Shown here: one piece after another, positions 18,847-29,731 of the stretch
How positions within the stretch are numbered: the first letter of the stretch is position 1
Layout of the letters: each line of letters begins with the position of its first letter
From: Phytomonospora endophytica
GTDB taxonomy: Bacteria; Actinomycetota; Actinomycetes; Mycobacteriales; Micromonosporaceae
Length of the DNA stretch: 64,000 bases
Assembly (NCBI RefSeq): GCF_014202425.1
Contig: NZ_JACHGT010000002.1
Coordinates: 62,001-126,000 of the forward strand
Reading direction: 5' to 3'
Made by a program: the position numbers and the translations under genes
Notes under the pieces: generated by a model
What the model was told of the DNA's origin: nothing
Databases searched by the model: none
What the model saw: the letters and a program-made list of their open reading frames with translations, nothing else

Positions 18847-19715
18847 TTCTGCGCGGTCTCCTTCGTGGACGTCGCGTCGTCGGCGACGGGTTCTGCGGCG
18901 GGGGCGGACGGCTTGGCCGGCCAGAGGAAGAAGACGAGCACGACCACCACGTAGGCGGCCCAGGCGATCGTCTCCAGGACGGTGGGCGCGGGCGTGAAGT
19001 TGAACAGGCCGCGCACGAGTTCGGCGTACCACTCGGTGGGCGGGAAGCTCGCCGAGATGTCGAAGGCGTGGTCGTTGAGTCCGGGGAGGACGTTGGCCTC
19101 CTGGAAGTCGTGCACGCCGTACTTGAGGATCCCGCCGGCCACGAAGACCAGCAGGACGCCGGTCCAGGTGAAGAACCTGCCGAGGTTGATCCGCACGGCG
19201 CCGAGGTAGAGCAGGACCCCGATGACGACGGAGGTCGCCACCCCGCCGGTCAGCGCGAGCAGCGGCCCGTTGCCGCCGGTGTTCTGCGCGGCGGCGTAGA
19301 AGATCAGGCTCGTCTCGATGCCTTCGCGGACGACGGCGAGGAAGGCCATCACCAGGACGGCGAAGCCGCCGACGGCGATGGCCTCGGCGAGTTTGGCGGT
19401 GAGGTCGCCCTTGAGCCGGCGGGAGACCTTGCGCATCCAGAAGATCATCCAGGTCACGAACAGCACGGCCAGGACCGAGGTGATCGCCTCGAAGAGCTCC
19501 CGGTCGCTCGGATCGGCCAGCAGGCTCGTCTCGGTGTAGCTCAGCAGGTACCCGAAGAGGACGGAGACCGCGACGGCGGCGCCGACGCCGAGCCAGATGA
19601 GGGGCAGGCGGTTGCGCCGGTCGGCTTTGACGACGAAGGCGACGAGGATGGAGACGACGAGGGTCGCCTCCAGGCCTTCGCGCAGGCCGATGAGGTAGAT
19701 CCCGAGGTTCGGCAC
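18843..19715 (-). CDS. efeU: EfeU iron permease (FTR1 family)
   Basis: This 290-aa membrane protein has about seven helices and the two iron-binding motifs of the FTR1 family: LREGLEATL in the first helix and VREGIETSL in the fourth (REGxE). It moves ferric or ferrous iron into the cell with EfeO and EfeB, encoded directly downstream. The basic-acidic C terminus after residue 270 is cytoplasmic. Two DtxR/IdeR-type boxes lie 38-76 bp upstream of the start. Confidence 0.94.
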   Translation of the reverse strand: MPNLGIYLIGLREGLEATLVVSILVAFVVKADRRNRLPLIWLGVGAAVAVSVLFGYLLSYTETSLLADPSDRELFEAITSVLAVLFVTWMIFWMRKVSRRLKGDLTAKLAEAIAVGGFAVLVMAFLAVVREGIETSLIFYAAAQNTGGNGPLLALTGGVATSVVIGVLLYLGAVRINLGRFFTWTGVLLVFVAGGILKYGVHDFQEANVLPGLNDHAFDISASFPPTEWYAELVRGLFNFTPAPTVLETIAWAAYVVVVLVFFLWPAKPSAPAAEPVADDATSTKETAQK

Positions 19716-19752
19716 GACTGGCTCCGGGGATGACGGCGGATGTTCGGGGAAG

Positions 19753-19791
19753 CTCGGTAAGGCTCACCATTGCTAGGTAAGCCTTGCCTTG
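19753..19791 (-). promoter_or_regulatory. Two adjacent DtxR/IdeR-type iron boxes upstream of efeUOB
   Basis: The known DtxR/IdeR/DmdR box is TWAGGTWAGSCTWACCTWA. Positions 19773-19791 match it at 16 of 19 bases, and 19753-19771 at 14 of 19, with cores AGGTAAGCCTTGCCT and GGTAAGGCTCACC. The two sites are adjacent, 20 bp centre to centre (about two helical turns), a spacing suited to binding of two repressor dimers. Repression of efeUOB by an iron-loaded regulator is the natural reading. Confidence 0.8.
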
Positions 19792-20193
19792 GTCACCTTA
19801 GTGACGGTTCGGGTGAGCATGTCAAGCTGAGATCCGCCTGAGAGCACAGAAGGAGCCGAATCGTTACCCGGCGATCACGGAAAGCGGTTTCATTTCGCGA
19901 TCCGGAGTGCCGTGGGGACACAGGGGACGGTCGCGCGACCGGCGGCACGATCGGGGCGGGCACCGTGCCGCAAGCGTCCGCCTCACCGTGACCAAGCCCA
20001 CCGAGGGGCGGCGCCCGACCCGCCCGGCCGATCACGGTCCGCACGCGCCGCCCGCACTGTCCGTGCGCGCGACCGGACCACGTCGTGGCATTTGCCGGAC
20101 GAGTCCCGGTTCGGCTCCCACCGGGACCGGTCGGCGAGGGTCCGGCGGTGAACGGCCGCCGGGCACCCGGCCCGTCGTGGCCGTGAAAATAAG
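19792..20193. other. Intergenic region between efeU and the MFS gene
   Basis: About 400 bp without a convincing gene. Short open frames here have Arg/Pro-rich shadow compositions. The left end holds the efeU promoter area. I see no tRNA, no terminator and no repeat. Confidence 0.5.
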
Positions 20194-21576
20194 GTGGCGC
20201 CCGCCGCGCGACCTGCCGAGAATCCCCCGGTGACGTTCTCCGCCCTGCTCGGCCATGCCCGCCCGCCTTCGCGGCTGGCCGGCCGCCTCTCCCTCCAGTC
20301 GCTGCTGTTCGCCCTCGGCGACGGCGCGTTCATGACCGGGTCGGCGGTGTTCTTCACCAAGATCGTCGGCCTGTCGCCCGCCCAGGTCGGCATCGGCCTG
20401 ACGATCGCGGGCGTCGCCGCCTTCCTCGCCGCCGTACCGATGGGCAAGCTCGTCGACCGCTTCGGGCCGAAGCGGATGTGGGCGGTGAGCGCCGCCGCGC
20501 TGGCGTGCGTGTTCGCGGTCTGGCCGTTCGTCACCGACTTCACGGGCTTCGTCGTGCTGGCCGTGTGCATCGAGGTGATCGGCGCGCTCGGCTTCTCCGC
20601 GCAAGGGGCGTACACGCTCGACGTGCTGCCGCCGGACGAGCGGGTCCGGTCGCGCGCCTACATGTACTCCGCACTCAACCTCGGCTTCACCCTCGGCGCC
20701 GCGATCGGCGGGGTCGCGCTCGCCTTCCGCTCCACCGACGTCCTGCACGCGCTGCCCTGGTTCACCGCCGCGGTGTCCCTGGTCAACGCGGTCGCGGTCA
20801 CCCGGCTGCCTCGTGCCCCGCACGACCTGCGCACCCCGACGGAACGCAAGACGCGCATCCCCGGGCCCGGTCCGCTGCGCAACCCCGGCTGGCTGTTCAC
20901 CGGGTTCCTGACCGGCGTGTTCTGGACCAACCAGGCGGTGCTGAACGTCGTCATCCCGCTGTGGCTGGTCCAGCAGACCGACGCCCCGCCCGTGCTGCTG
21001 GCCTTCCTGTTCGGCACCAACACGGTGATGTGCATCGTCCTGCCGATGGCCGCCGCCCGCGGGGTCAAGAACATCCCGACAGCGCTGAAGGCCATTCGGC
21101 TGTCCTCGACCCTGTTCGTCGTCTCCTGCCTGATCACGCTCGCGACGCACGAGACCATCGGCTGGGCGACGATCGCGCTGGTCTGGCTGGGCCACATCGC
21201 CCTGACCGGCGCCGAGCTCTACATGTCGGCGGCGACCTGGACCTTCGAGGCCGAGCTCATGGACCCGCGCCGGCGGGGCGCCTACCAGGGCGCCGCCGAA
21301 CTGACCATCACCCTCGGCAAGGTCGGGGCACCCGCGGCCTACACCTTCCTCGCGTTGAGCTGGGGAGCCGCCGGCTGGCTGGTGATCGCCGGGGTCATCG
21401 TGGTGGCGACCGTCTTCATCCACCCGGCCACCCGGATGGCCCGCCGCTTCCTGGAACGGCACGTCCCCGCCGACGTGCTGGCCGCCGCCAGTGCCTCCGG
21501 CGGCGACGACGGCGAACCGGCCGCAACGCCGTCGCCGAAGGGCGACGTGGTGGTCGCCGCGGGAGACGGCCGCTAG
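20194..21576 (+). CDS. MFS transporter
   Basis: This protein of up to 460 aa has about twelve membrane helices in two halves. The loop after helix 2 reads GKLVDRFGPKRMWA, the motif A of major facilitator proteins. A hydrophilic tail follows the last helix (about residues 420-460). The start is uncertain: GTG at 20194 after AAAATAAGG, or GTG at 20230. No close functional neighbour reveals the substrate; a drug or metabolite exporter is plausible. Confidence 0.85.
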   Translation: MAPAARPAENPPVTFSALLGHARPPSRLAGRLSLQSLLFALGDGAFMTGSAVFFTKIVGLSPAQVGIGLTIAGVAAFLAAVPMGKLVDRFGPKRMWAVSAAALACVFAVWPFVTDFTGFVVLAVCIEVIGALGFSAQGAYTLDVLPPDERVRSRAYMYSALNLGFTLGAAIGGVALAFRSTDVLHALPWFTAAVSLVNAVAVTRLPRAPHDLRTPTERKTRIPGPGPLRNPGWLFTGFLTGVFWTNQAVLNVVIPLWLVQQTDAPPVLLAFLFGTNTVMCIVLPMAAARGVKNIPTALKAIRLSSTLFVVSCLITLATHETIGWATIALVWLGHIALTGAELYMSAATWTFEAELMDPRRRGAYQGAAELTITLGKVGAPAAYTFLALSWGAAGWLVIAGVIVVATVFIHPATRMARRFLERHVPADVLAAASASGGDDGEPAATPSPKGDVVVAAGDGR

Positions 21577-21690
21577 CGACCGACGATCGGGGCGGCGGGG
21601 AGAGCGTCCCCTCCGCCGCCGCGATGCGTCGAGAAGGCCCGGGCCGAGTCCGGTGTCACCCGCGACCAGTGCCTCCGGCAGCGTCGCCGA

Positions 21691-21741
21691 CGGCAGCGGC
21701 AGCGGCAGCGGCAGCGGCAGCGGCAGCGGCAGCGGCAGCGG
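21691..21741. repeat. Hexanucleotide tandem repeat (CGGCAG)8
   Basis: Eight perfect copies of CGGCAG run from 21691 to 21738, followed by CGG. In the frames it crosses it would read Gly-Ser or Pro-Leu repeats, but no gene start or family supports translation. Such tracts can change copy number by slippage. Confidence 0.9.
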
Positions 21742-21755
21742 GTGGAGGGTGACCT

Positions 21756-21877
21756 CCGGCCGCTCCCGGCAGGCGCCGAGCACGACGTCGCACGGACCGA
21801 AGCGGCCCTCCCTCCACACCGCCGCGCGTGCCCGGCCGCTCCCGGCAGGCGCCGAGCACGACGTCGCACGGACCGAA
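21756..21877. repeat. Pair of identical 46-bp direct repeats
   Basis: Positions 21756-21801 and 21832-21877 are identical over 46 bp, with a 30-bp unique spacer. The repeat unit carries internal short palindromes such as CGACGTCG and GGCGCC. It is intergenic between convergent genes. Its function is unknown. Confidence 0.9.
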
Positions 21878-21948
21878 CGGGCCCCGGGCACCCGTGCGGT
21901 GGGTCGCGATCCGCCCGGCGCGAGGAAACGTCCTCTCCCCCACGAAGG

Positions 21949-21978
21949 AACGGCCCCCGCCCGAAGGCGGAGGCCGTC
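21949..21978 (-). terminator. Hairpin at the 3' end of valS
   Basis: An inverted repeat (ACGGCC-CCCGCC, loop CGAA, GGCGG-AGGCCGT) lies just downstream of the valS stop, read on the minus strand. One or two bulges interrupt the stem and no clean T-run follows. It could also end MFS transcripts from the other side. Confidence 0.5.
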
Positions 21979-21996
21979 CCCTGTGCTCGGTGCGCG

Positions 21997-24642
<2,646 letters not shown>

Positions 24643-24785
24643 GGCCTGAGTTTACGTACGGGCGAAGTGGGCGGTCACCCCGGTTTCGGTGCCGCGAGGG
24701 CCCCCCGGCGAGTTCTGCCGCCGATGGGGACACGATGGGTCATATCCTCACCGAAACCGCCGGACACGACCCACAGGAGGCCCCG

Positions 24786-25751
24786 GTGACCGACGCCCCG
24801 CCCACCGTCAGCGAGGAAAGCGTCGGCACGGTCGTGCTGGCCGGTGCGATGAACCTCGCCATCGCGGTGGCGAAGGCCGTCGCGGGCCTGATCAGCGGAT
24901 CCTCCGCGATGCTCTCCGAGGCCGCGCACTCCCTGGCCGACACCGCCACCGAGGTGTTCCTGTACGTGGCGCTGCGCCGCTCGGGCAAGCCCGCGAGCAG
25001 GCGCCACCCGCTGGGCTACGGGCGGGAGGCGTACTTCTGGGCCTTCATCGCCGCGGCCTTCACCTTCATCGCGGGTGGCGGCTTCTCCATCGGGCACGGC
25101 ATCCAGGAGATGGGTTCCGACCACGAGCCCGGCGACTACGTCATCTCCTACGCGGTCCTCGCGATCTCCTTCGTGCTGGAGACGATCTCGCTGATCAGGG
25201 GGATCCGGCAGACCCGCGACGAGGCGCGGCGGTGGCGGACGGGCATGCGCCGTTTCCTCAAGCTGACGCCGGACACCTCGCTGAAGGCCGTCGTCCTCGA
25301 AGACAGCGCGGCCCTCGCGGGCCTCGTCATCGCCGCGGCCGGGCTCGCGCTGACCGAGATCACCGGCAGCCCGGTCTACGACGGTGCCGCCTCCGTCGTC
25401 ATCGGGCTCATGCTCATCGGCGTCGCCGTGACGCTCGCCGTGGCGAACATGTCGCTGCTGGTCGGCCAGACGGTTCCGGCGAGCCTGCGGAAGATGATCA
25501 TCGGCGAGCTGGAGGCGCTGCCGGAGGTCGAGGGCGTGCGCGAACTCGTCGCGGTGCACCTCGGCCCGGCCGAGGTCCTGGTCGCGGCGAAGGTCGACTT
25601 CGTCGACTCGGTGACCGCCGGGCGCGTCGAGCGGGCCGCCGACGCCGCCGAGAAGCGGTTGCGGGCGCGGTATCCGTCGATCACGTACCTCTTCCTGGAT
25701 CCGACGCCGGGCCCGGCCGCTAAGGAGACGGGCGCCGCCTCCCCGGACTGA
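24786..25751 (+). CDS. Cation diffusion facilitator (CDF) metal transporter
   Basis: CDF proteins export divalent metals such as Zn or Fe/Mn by proton antiport. The 321-aa protein has about six helices with the metal-site pattern SEAAHSLADTATE (HxxxD) in helix II and EDSAALAGL in helix V, the family stretch HPLGYGREAYFWAF, and a cytoplasmic C-terminal domain (about 225-300). GTG at 24786 is preferred because AGGAGG lies 6 nt before it; ATG at 24735 is an in-frame alternative. Its 3' end is overlapped antisense by the next gene. Confidence 0.9.
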   Translation: MTDAPPTVSEESVGTVVLAGAMNLAIAVAKAVAGLISGSSAMLSEAAHSLADTATEVFLYVALRRSGKPASRRHPLGYGREAYFWAFIAAAFTFIAGGGFSIGHGIQEMGSDHEPGDYVISYAVLAISFVLETISLIRGIRQTRDEARRWRTGMRRFLKLTPDTSLKAVVLEDSAALAGLVIAAAGLALTEITGSPVYDGAASVVIGLMLIGVAVTLAVANMSLLVGQTVPASLRKMIIGELEALPEVEGVRELVAVHLGPAEVLVAAKVDFVDSVTAGRVERAADAAEKRLRARYPSITYLFLDPTPGPAAKETGAASPD

Positions 25752-27040
25752 AGCGGCGGCGGGACGCGGACGAGGACTTCGAGGGCGAGCACGATCAGCG
25801 TCACCCACACCGCGGTCCAGATCACGCCCGGAGCGCTCGGCCTGCCCACGAGGAGCAGGATCACGACGCCGCCGAGCACGACGGCGACCTGGGCGGGCCG
25901 GTACCAGCGGGCGAGCGCCTGTCCGGCGCGGCCGAGGGGCGGCCACAGGTGGCCGAGCGAGCGAGCGAGCCATTCGCAGCCGTGGACGACGGCTCCGCGC
26001 AGCGCGGCGGCGGGACGGCTCGGCCCGGCCAGGAACGCGGCGACGACCCAGATGGCGGCGGCGACGAGCAGAGCCTTGAAGGCGTCGGCGAGCGGTCCGA
26101 CGACCTGGTCGTAGACGACGGCGGCGGCGTCGGGTGAGACGCCGTCGGGCAGGTGGTTCAGGTAGAAGGTGCGGGCGGCGGGGAGGGTGACGACGAGTAT
26201 CGCCGCCCAGATCAGCAGCATGATTCCGGCGATGAGGATCGCGGTGCGACGTTTGGGCGCGGCGGCCACGGCGGCGATGAAGAGGATGAGCACGAGCCAG
26301 GGCAGCCAGGTGGCGAGCGTGTCGAGGAGTTTCGTCAGGCGCTGCGCCTTGGCGAGGTCGGGCGAGTCGAAGACGGTGAACTGGATCGACACGGCGGGAA
26401 CTTTCCCGGCGAGGGCGAAGCCGCCGTCGACGAGCCGCTGTTTGACGACTTCGAGGAAGGCGCCGAGGTCGACCGAGACGGTGGTGCCGCTGGTGGCGAC
26501 GAGCTTGGTGTCCTGGCCGGTGAGGACGGCGTCGAGCTGGGTGTGGGCGACGCGGTTGGCGTCGGCCCAGGCCTGGGCGAAGGCGTCGGAGGCGACGATC
26601 TGGCTCACCTTGGTGCCGATGAAGCCCTCGATGGCGTCGGCGACGGTGCCGACGAGGGAGTCGAGGACCTTGGGCGCGCCGATGCGTTCGAGGGCGGCGA
26701 CGGTCTGGTCGGTGATGCCGTCGAAGTCGACGGCGTTGACGATCTCGGTGGTGAGCCGGTTGGAGACGGCCGTCTGCACGGCCGGGTCCTTCGCGAGGGG
26801 CGCGACGGTGGCGACGTAGGTGTCGGTGTCGAGAAGTTCATGACGGACGAAGACGGCGACCATCGCGACTCCGGCGAGGAGTGTCGCGACGACGAGCAGC
26901 ACCGTCGCCCCGAGCCAGCGGCCGCCGTCGCGCCAACGCCGGCCCGCGCCTCCGCCACCGGTCGTACGCAGGCGCTCGACCTCCAGGCGCAGCGCGTCGA
27001 GTTCCTCGTCGCGCCCGCCGGAGGGCGCGGCGGCGGTCAT
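25376..27040 (-). CDS. Multi-pass membrane protein; C-terminal end uncertain
   Basis: This actinobacterial-type membrane protein has a coiled N terminus (LDALRLEVERLRTT), one helix (about 45-72), a large extracytoplasmic domain (about 73-245), then four or five helices (about 250-440). From about residue 430 onward the frame runs antisense through the CDF gene to a stop at 25376. This 125-residue tail is low-complexity in character (Ser/Thr/Arg-rich, with a TTA codon) and looks non-biological. Either the natural stop was lost by a frameshift near 25740, or there is a real 376-bp antisense overlap. Function unknown. Confidence 0.6.
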   Translation of the reverse strand: MTAAAPSGGRDEELDALRLEVERLRTTGGGGAGRRWRDGGRWLGATVLLVVATLLAGVAMVAVFVRHELLDTDTYVATVAPLAKDPAVQTAVSNRLTTEIVNAVDFDGITDQTVAALERIGAPKVLDSLVGTVADAIEGFIGTKVSQIVASDAFAQAWADANRVAHTQLDAVLTGQDTKLVATSGTTVSVDLGAFLEVVKQRLVDGGFALAGKVPAVSIQFTVFDSPDLAKAQRLTKLLDTLATWLPWLVLILFIAAVAAAPKRRTAILIAGIMLLIWAAILVVTLPAARTFYLNHLPDGVSPDAAAVVYDQVVGPLADAFKALLVAAAIWVVAAFLAGPSRPAAALRGAVVHGCEWLARSLGHLWPPLGRAGQALARWYRPAQVAVVLGGVVILLLVGRPSAPGVIWTAVWVTLIVLALEVLVRVPPPLQSGEAAPVSLAAGPGVGSRKRYVIDGYRARNRFSAASAARSTRPAVTESTKSTFAATRTSAGPRCTATSSRTPSTSGSASSSPMIIFRRLAGTVWPTSSDMFATASVTATPMSMSPMTTEAAPS

Positions 27041-27148
27041 GACCCGTTCCGACGGCTCGCACCATATGTCTTCATCGCCCTATTTTGCAGGCGGCGTAGT
27101 CAGGGACTCACGCGTTCGCGCAAACAGGGCGCGGACGGTTCCGCGGGG

Positions 27149-27167
27149 GTGACATGACGTAGGTCAC
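27149..27167. promoter_or_regulatory. Inverted repeat upstream of the symporter operon
   Basis: GTGAC at 27149-27153 and GTCAC at 27163-27167 form an inverted repeat, with an inner TGAC/GTCA pair (27155-27158, 27163-27166). It lies 61 bp before the DUF3311 gene, in an otherwise gene-free promoter stretch. It is a candidate operator for a carbon-source regulator; it resembles a CRP-like half-site but the spacing is wider. Confidence 0.4.
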
Positions 27168-27227
27168 GTGATAGAAGTGCTGCACATCACAGAATCCTGT
27201 CCAGCCCCTCGTATTGGAGTCACGGTC

Positions 27228-27449
27228 TTGACCACCCGGCAACCGACGCCCCGCTCCGATCGCAGCCCTTGGAACTGGCTGCTGATCGTGCCCGTGGTGC
27301 TACCCCTGCTGACGTTCCTGTTCAACAGCGACGAACCCCGGCTCTTCGGATTCCCCTTGTTCTACTGGCTCCAGCTGGCGTTCATCGCCGTCGGCGTCGC
27401 CACCACCACCCTCGTCTACCAGATGACGAAGAAGAAGGGGGGTGAGTGA
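27228..27449 (+). CDS. DUF3311 small membrane protein
   Basis: This 73-aa protein has two membrane helices (about 14-28 and 40-62) and a lysine-rich end. DUF3311 proteins are typically encoded just before a sodium:solute symporter, as here with a GTGA overlap, and may be accessory subunits. TTG at 27228 is preferred because GGAG lies 8 nt upstream; a GTG at 27168 would add a leader that looks unnatural. Confidence 0.78.
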   Translation: MTTRQPTPRSDRSPWNWLLIVPVVLPLLTFLFNSDEPRLFGFPLFYWLQLAFIAVGVATTTLVYQMTKKKGGE

Positions 27450-29065
27450 CGATGCAGTGGACCGAGATCATCATCTTCGGCATCCTGTTCCTTGGCGTGT
27501 CCGGAATGGGCTTCGTCGCCGCCCGCTGGCGTCGCCCGAAGGACATGGAGCACCTCGACGAGTGGGGTCTGGGCGGCCGGAACTTCGGCGGCTGGATCAC
27601 CTGGTTCCTCATCGGCGGCGACCTCTACACCGCTTACACCTTCGTGGCCGTCCCCGCGCTCGTCTTCGGCGCGGGTGCGATGGGCTTCTTCGCCGTCCCG
27701 TACACGGTGGTCATCTACCCGATGCTGTTCCTGGTGCTGATCCGGCTGTGGTCGGTCTCGCACAAGCACGGCTTCGTGACCCCCGCCGACTTCGTGCGGG
27801 CACGGTTCGGCTCGCCGACCCTGGCGCTGATCATCGCCATCACCGGCATCGTCGCGACGATGCCGTACATCGCGCTGCAACTCGTCGGGATCGAGGCGGT
27901 CCTGAAGTCGATGGGCGTGTCCGGGCACTGGCCGATCCTGGTGGCCTTCGCGATCCTCGCGGCGTACACCTACCAGTCGGGCCTGCGCGCTCCGGCGCTG
28001 ATCGCCTTCGTCAAGGACGTGCTGATCTACATCGTCATCCTGGCCGCGGTCATCTACATCCCGATGGAACTCGGCGGCTGGGGAGTCGTGTTCTCCGACG
28101 CCGCCGCGAAGTTCGACGCCACGGCCAACCCCGGCGACGGGATCCTGCTCAACGCCAACAACCAGCTCCAGTACGCGACCCTCGCGCTCGGTTCGGCGCT
28201 GGCGCTGTTCCTGTACCCGCACTCGGTCACCGGCGTGCTCGCCAGCAAGAACCGCGGTGTCATCAAGCGCAACATGTCGGCGCTCCCGGCGTACTCGCTG
28301 CTGCTCGGCCTGATCGCGCTGCTCGGCTTCATGGCCATCTCGGCCGAGATCACGCCCATCGGCACCGACATGAACACCGTCGTGCCGAACCTCTTCGACA
28401 AGATGTTCCCCGACTGGTTCACCGGCGTCGCCTTCGCCGCGATCGGGATCGGCGCGCTCGTGCCCGCCGCGATCATGTCGATCGCCGCGTCGAACCTGTT
28501 CACCCGCAACATCTACAAGGAGTACCTGAAGAAGGACGCCAGCCCCGCGCAGGAGGCGAAGATCAGCAAGATCGTCTCGCTGGTCGTGAAGGTCGGCGCG
28601 GTCCTGTGCATCCTGCTGCTGGACCCGTCGTTCTCCATCGACCTCCAGCTCATCGGCGGCGTGATCATCCTGCAGACCCTCCCGTCGGTCGGCATCGGCC
28701 TGTACACGCGCTGGTTCCACCGGGGCGCGCTCATCACCGGCTGGGTGGCCGGCATGGGCATGGGCCTGTGGATGCTCTACAACATCAGCGCGCCCGCCAC
28801 GGCGACGAAGGCCGCCAAACCGCACTGGGCCGGCTCGAACTTCCCCCTGGAGAAGTTCGGCCTCGACACGAAGATGACGATCTACGTCGGACTCGTCGCG
28901 GTCCTCGTCAACGTGGTCGTGACGGTCCTCGCGACCTTCGTCCTCAAGGCGATGAAGACCACGGACGGCGCCGACGCCACCGCCCGCGACGACTACTTCG
29001 TCGACGAGGGCGACAAGGACGTGGACACCACCGACCCCGAGAAGGAGCCGGTGTCGTCGACCTGA
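27446..29065 (+). CDS. Sodium:solute symporter, monocarboxylate type
   Basis: This 539-aa protein of the SSS family (SLC5-like) has about thirteen helices. The N terminus WGLGGRNFGGWITWFLIGGDLYT and the SPTLALIIAITG region match the monocarboxylate/MctP-type branch rather than proline or pantothenate transporters. It probably takes up short organic acids with sodium. The GTG start overlaps the DUF3311 stop by 4 bp. Two strong hairpins follow the gene. Confidence 0.88.
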   Translation: MTMQWTEIIIFGILFLGVSGMGFVAARWRRPKDMEHLDEWGLGGRNFGGWITWFLIGGDLYTAYTFVAVPALVFGAGAMGFFAVPYTVVIYPMLFLVLIRLWSVSHKHGFVTPADFVRARFGSPTLALIIAITGIVATMPYIALQLVGIEAVLKSMGVSGHWPILVAFAILAAYTYQSGLRAPALIAFVKDVLIYIVILAAVIYIPMELGGWGVVFSDAAAKFDATANPGDGILLNANNQLQYATLALGSALALFLYPHSVTGVLASKNRGVIKRNMSALPAYSLLLGLIALLGFMAISAEITPIGTDMNTVVPNLFDKMFPDWFTGVAFAAIGIGALVPAAIMSIAASNLFTRNIYKEYLKKDASPAQEAKISKIVSLVVKVGAVLCILLLDPSFSIDLQLIGGVIILQTLPSVGIGLYTRWFHRGALITGWVAGMGMGLWMLYNISAPATATKAAKPHWAGSNFPLEKFGLDTKMTIYVGLVAVLVNVVVTVLATFVLKAMKTTDGADATARDDYFVDEGDKDVDTTDPEKEPVSST

Positions 29066-29082
29066 CGCGTCGAACGAACCGA

Positions 29083-29160
29083 CGGCGGCGGCCCGGATTC
29101 CGGGCCGCCGCCGCGACCCCGGGGGCGGGGTGCGATGGGGCGGGCCGCCGGGCCCGCCCC
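29083..29160 (+). terminator. Two tandem strong hairpins after the symporter gene
   Basis: First hairpin: a perfect 14-bp stem (29083-29096 with 29100-29113) with a 3-nt ATT loop. Second: GGGGCGGGCC (29137-29146) with GGCCCGCCCC (29151-29160) and a 4-nt loop. No T-run follows, as usual for many GC-rich actinobacterial terminators. Confidence 0.75.
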
Positions 29161-29250
29161 ACGCGTGTGTGGGCGGGTTCGCGCGTGCCGCCGTCCCGCA
29201 CCGCCTAATCTCGAAGCCGTCCGGGTAGCCGCACATCCGAAGGAGTCCAC

Positions 29251-29676
29251 ATGGCCACGGTCCGCAAAGCACGCACCCTCTGGGAAGGCGACCTCGCCGG
29301 CGGCAAGGGCGTCGTCAACTTCGAGTCCTCCAATCTCCCGCCGACCGACGTCACGTGGGCCGCGCGCTCGCAGGAGGCCAACGGCAAGACCAGCCCCGAA
29401 GAGCTCATCGCCGCCGCGCACTCGTCGTGCTTCTCGATGGCGCTGTCGGCCGGGCTCGGCAAGGCCGGCACGCCGCCGGAGAGCCTGGAGACCAGCGCCG
29501 AGGTGACCTTCGTGCCGGGCACGGGCATCACCGGGATCCACCTGACCGTCGTCGGGCGGGTCCCCGGAATGAGCGAAGAGGACTTCGTCGCCGCCGCCGA
29601 GGGCGCCAAGACCGGCTGCCCCGTCAGCCAGGCCCTCACCGGCACCACGATCACGCTGACGGCCAGCCTCGCCTGA
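29251..29676 (+). CDS. OsmC-type peroxiredoxin
   Basis: OsmC proteins reduce organic hydroperoxides with two conserved Cys. Here Cys60 (HSSCFSMAL) and Cys123 (KTGCPVSQAL) occupy the expected places in a 141-aa protein of usual length. The Arg that helps catalysis is not obvious in the extract. The ATG has GAAGGAG 7 nt upstream. It stands as a single gene between the symporter terminator and an SDR. Confidence 0.92.
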   Translation: MATVRKARTLWEGDLAGGKGVVNFESSNLPPTDVTWAARSQEANGKTSPEELIAAAHSSCFSMALSAGLGKAGTPPESLETSAEVTFVPGTGITGIHLTVVGRVPGMSEEDFVAAAEGAKTGCPVSQALTGTTITLTASLA

Positions 29677-29731
29677 GGAACCTCGCACGGGACACGGCTC
29701 ACGCGCTACCGTCGGCTGACGGAGGTGGCAC

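Larger units (their letters stand above)
21577..21996. other. Repeat-bearing intergenic region between MFS and valS genes
   Basis: About 420 bp between the convergent MFS and valS genes. It holds a (CGGCAG)8 tract, two 46-bp direct repeats and a hairpin at valS's 3' end, each listed separately. No gene is supported. Confidence 0.6.

Noticed and set aside
21691-21741. Gly-Ser repeat coding region in the hexamer tract
   Set aside because: The frame crossing it has no supported start, homologue or neighbouring protein sequence.
21756-21877. Possible two-repeat CRISPR
   Set aside because: Only two copies, a 46-bp repeat without CRISPR form, and no cas genes in the window.
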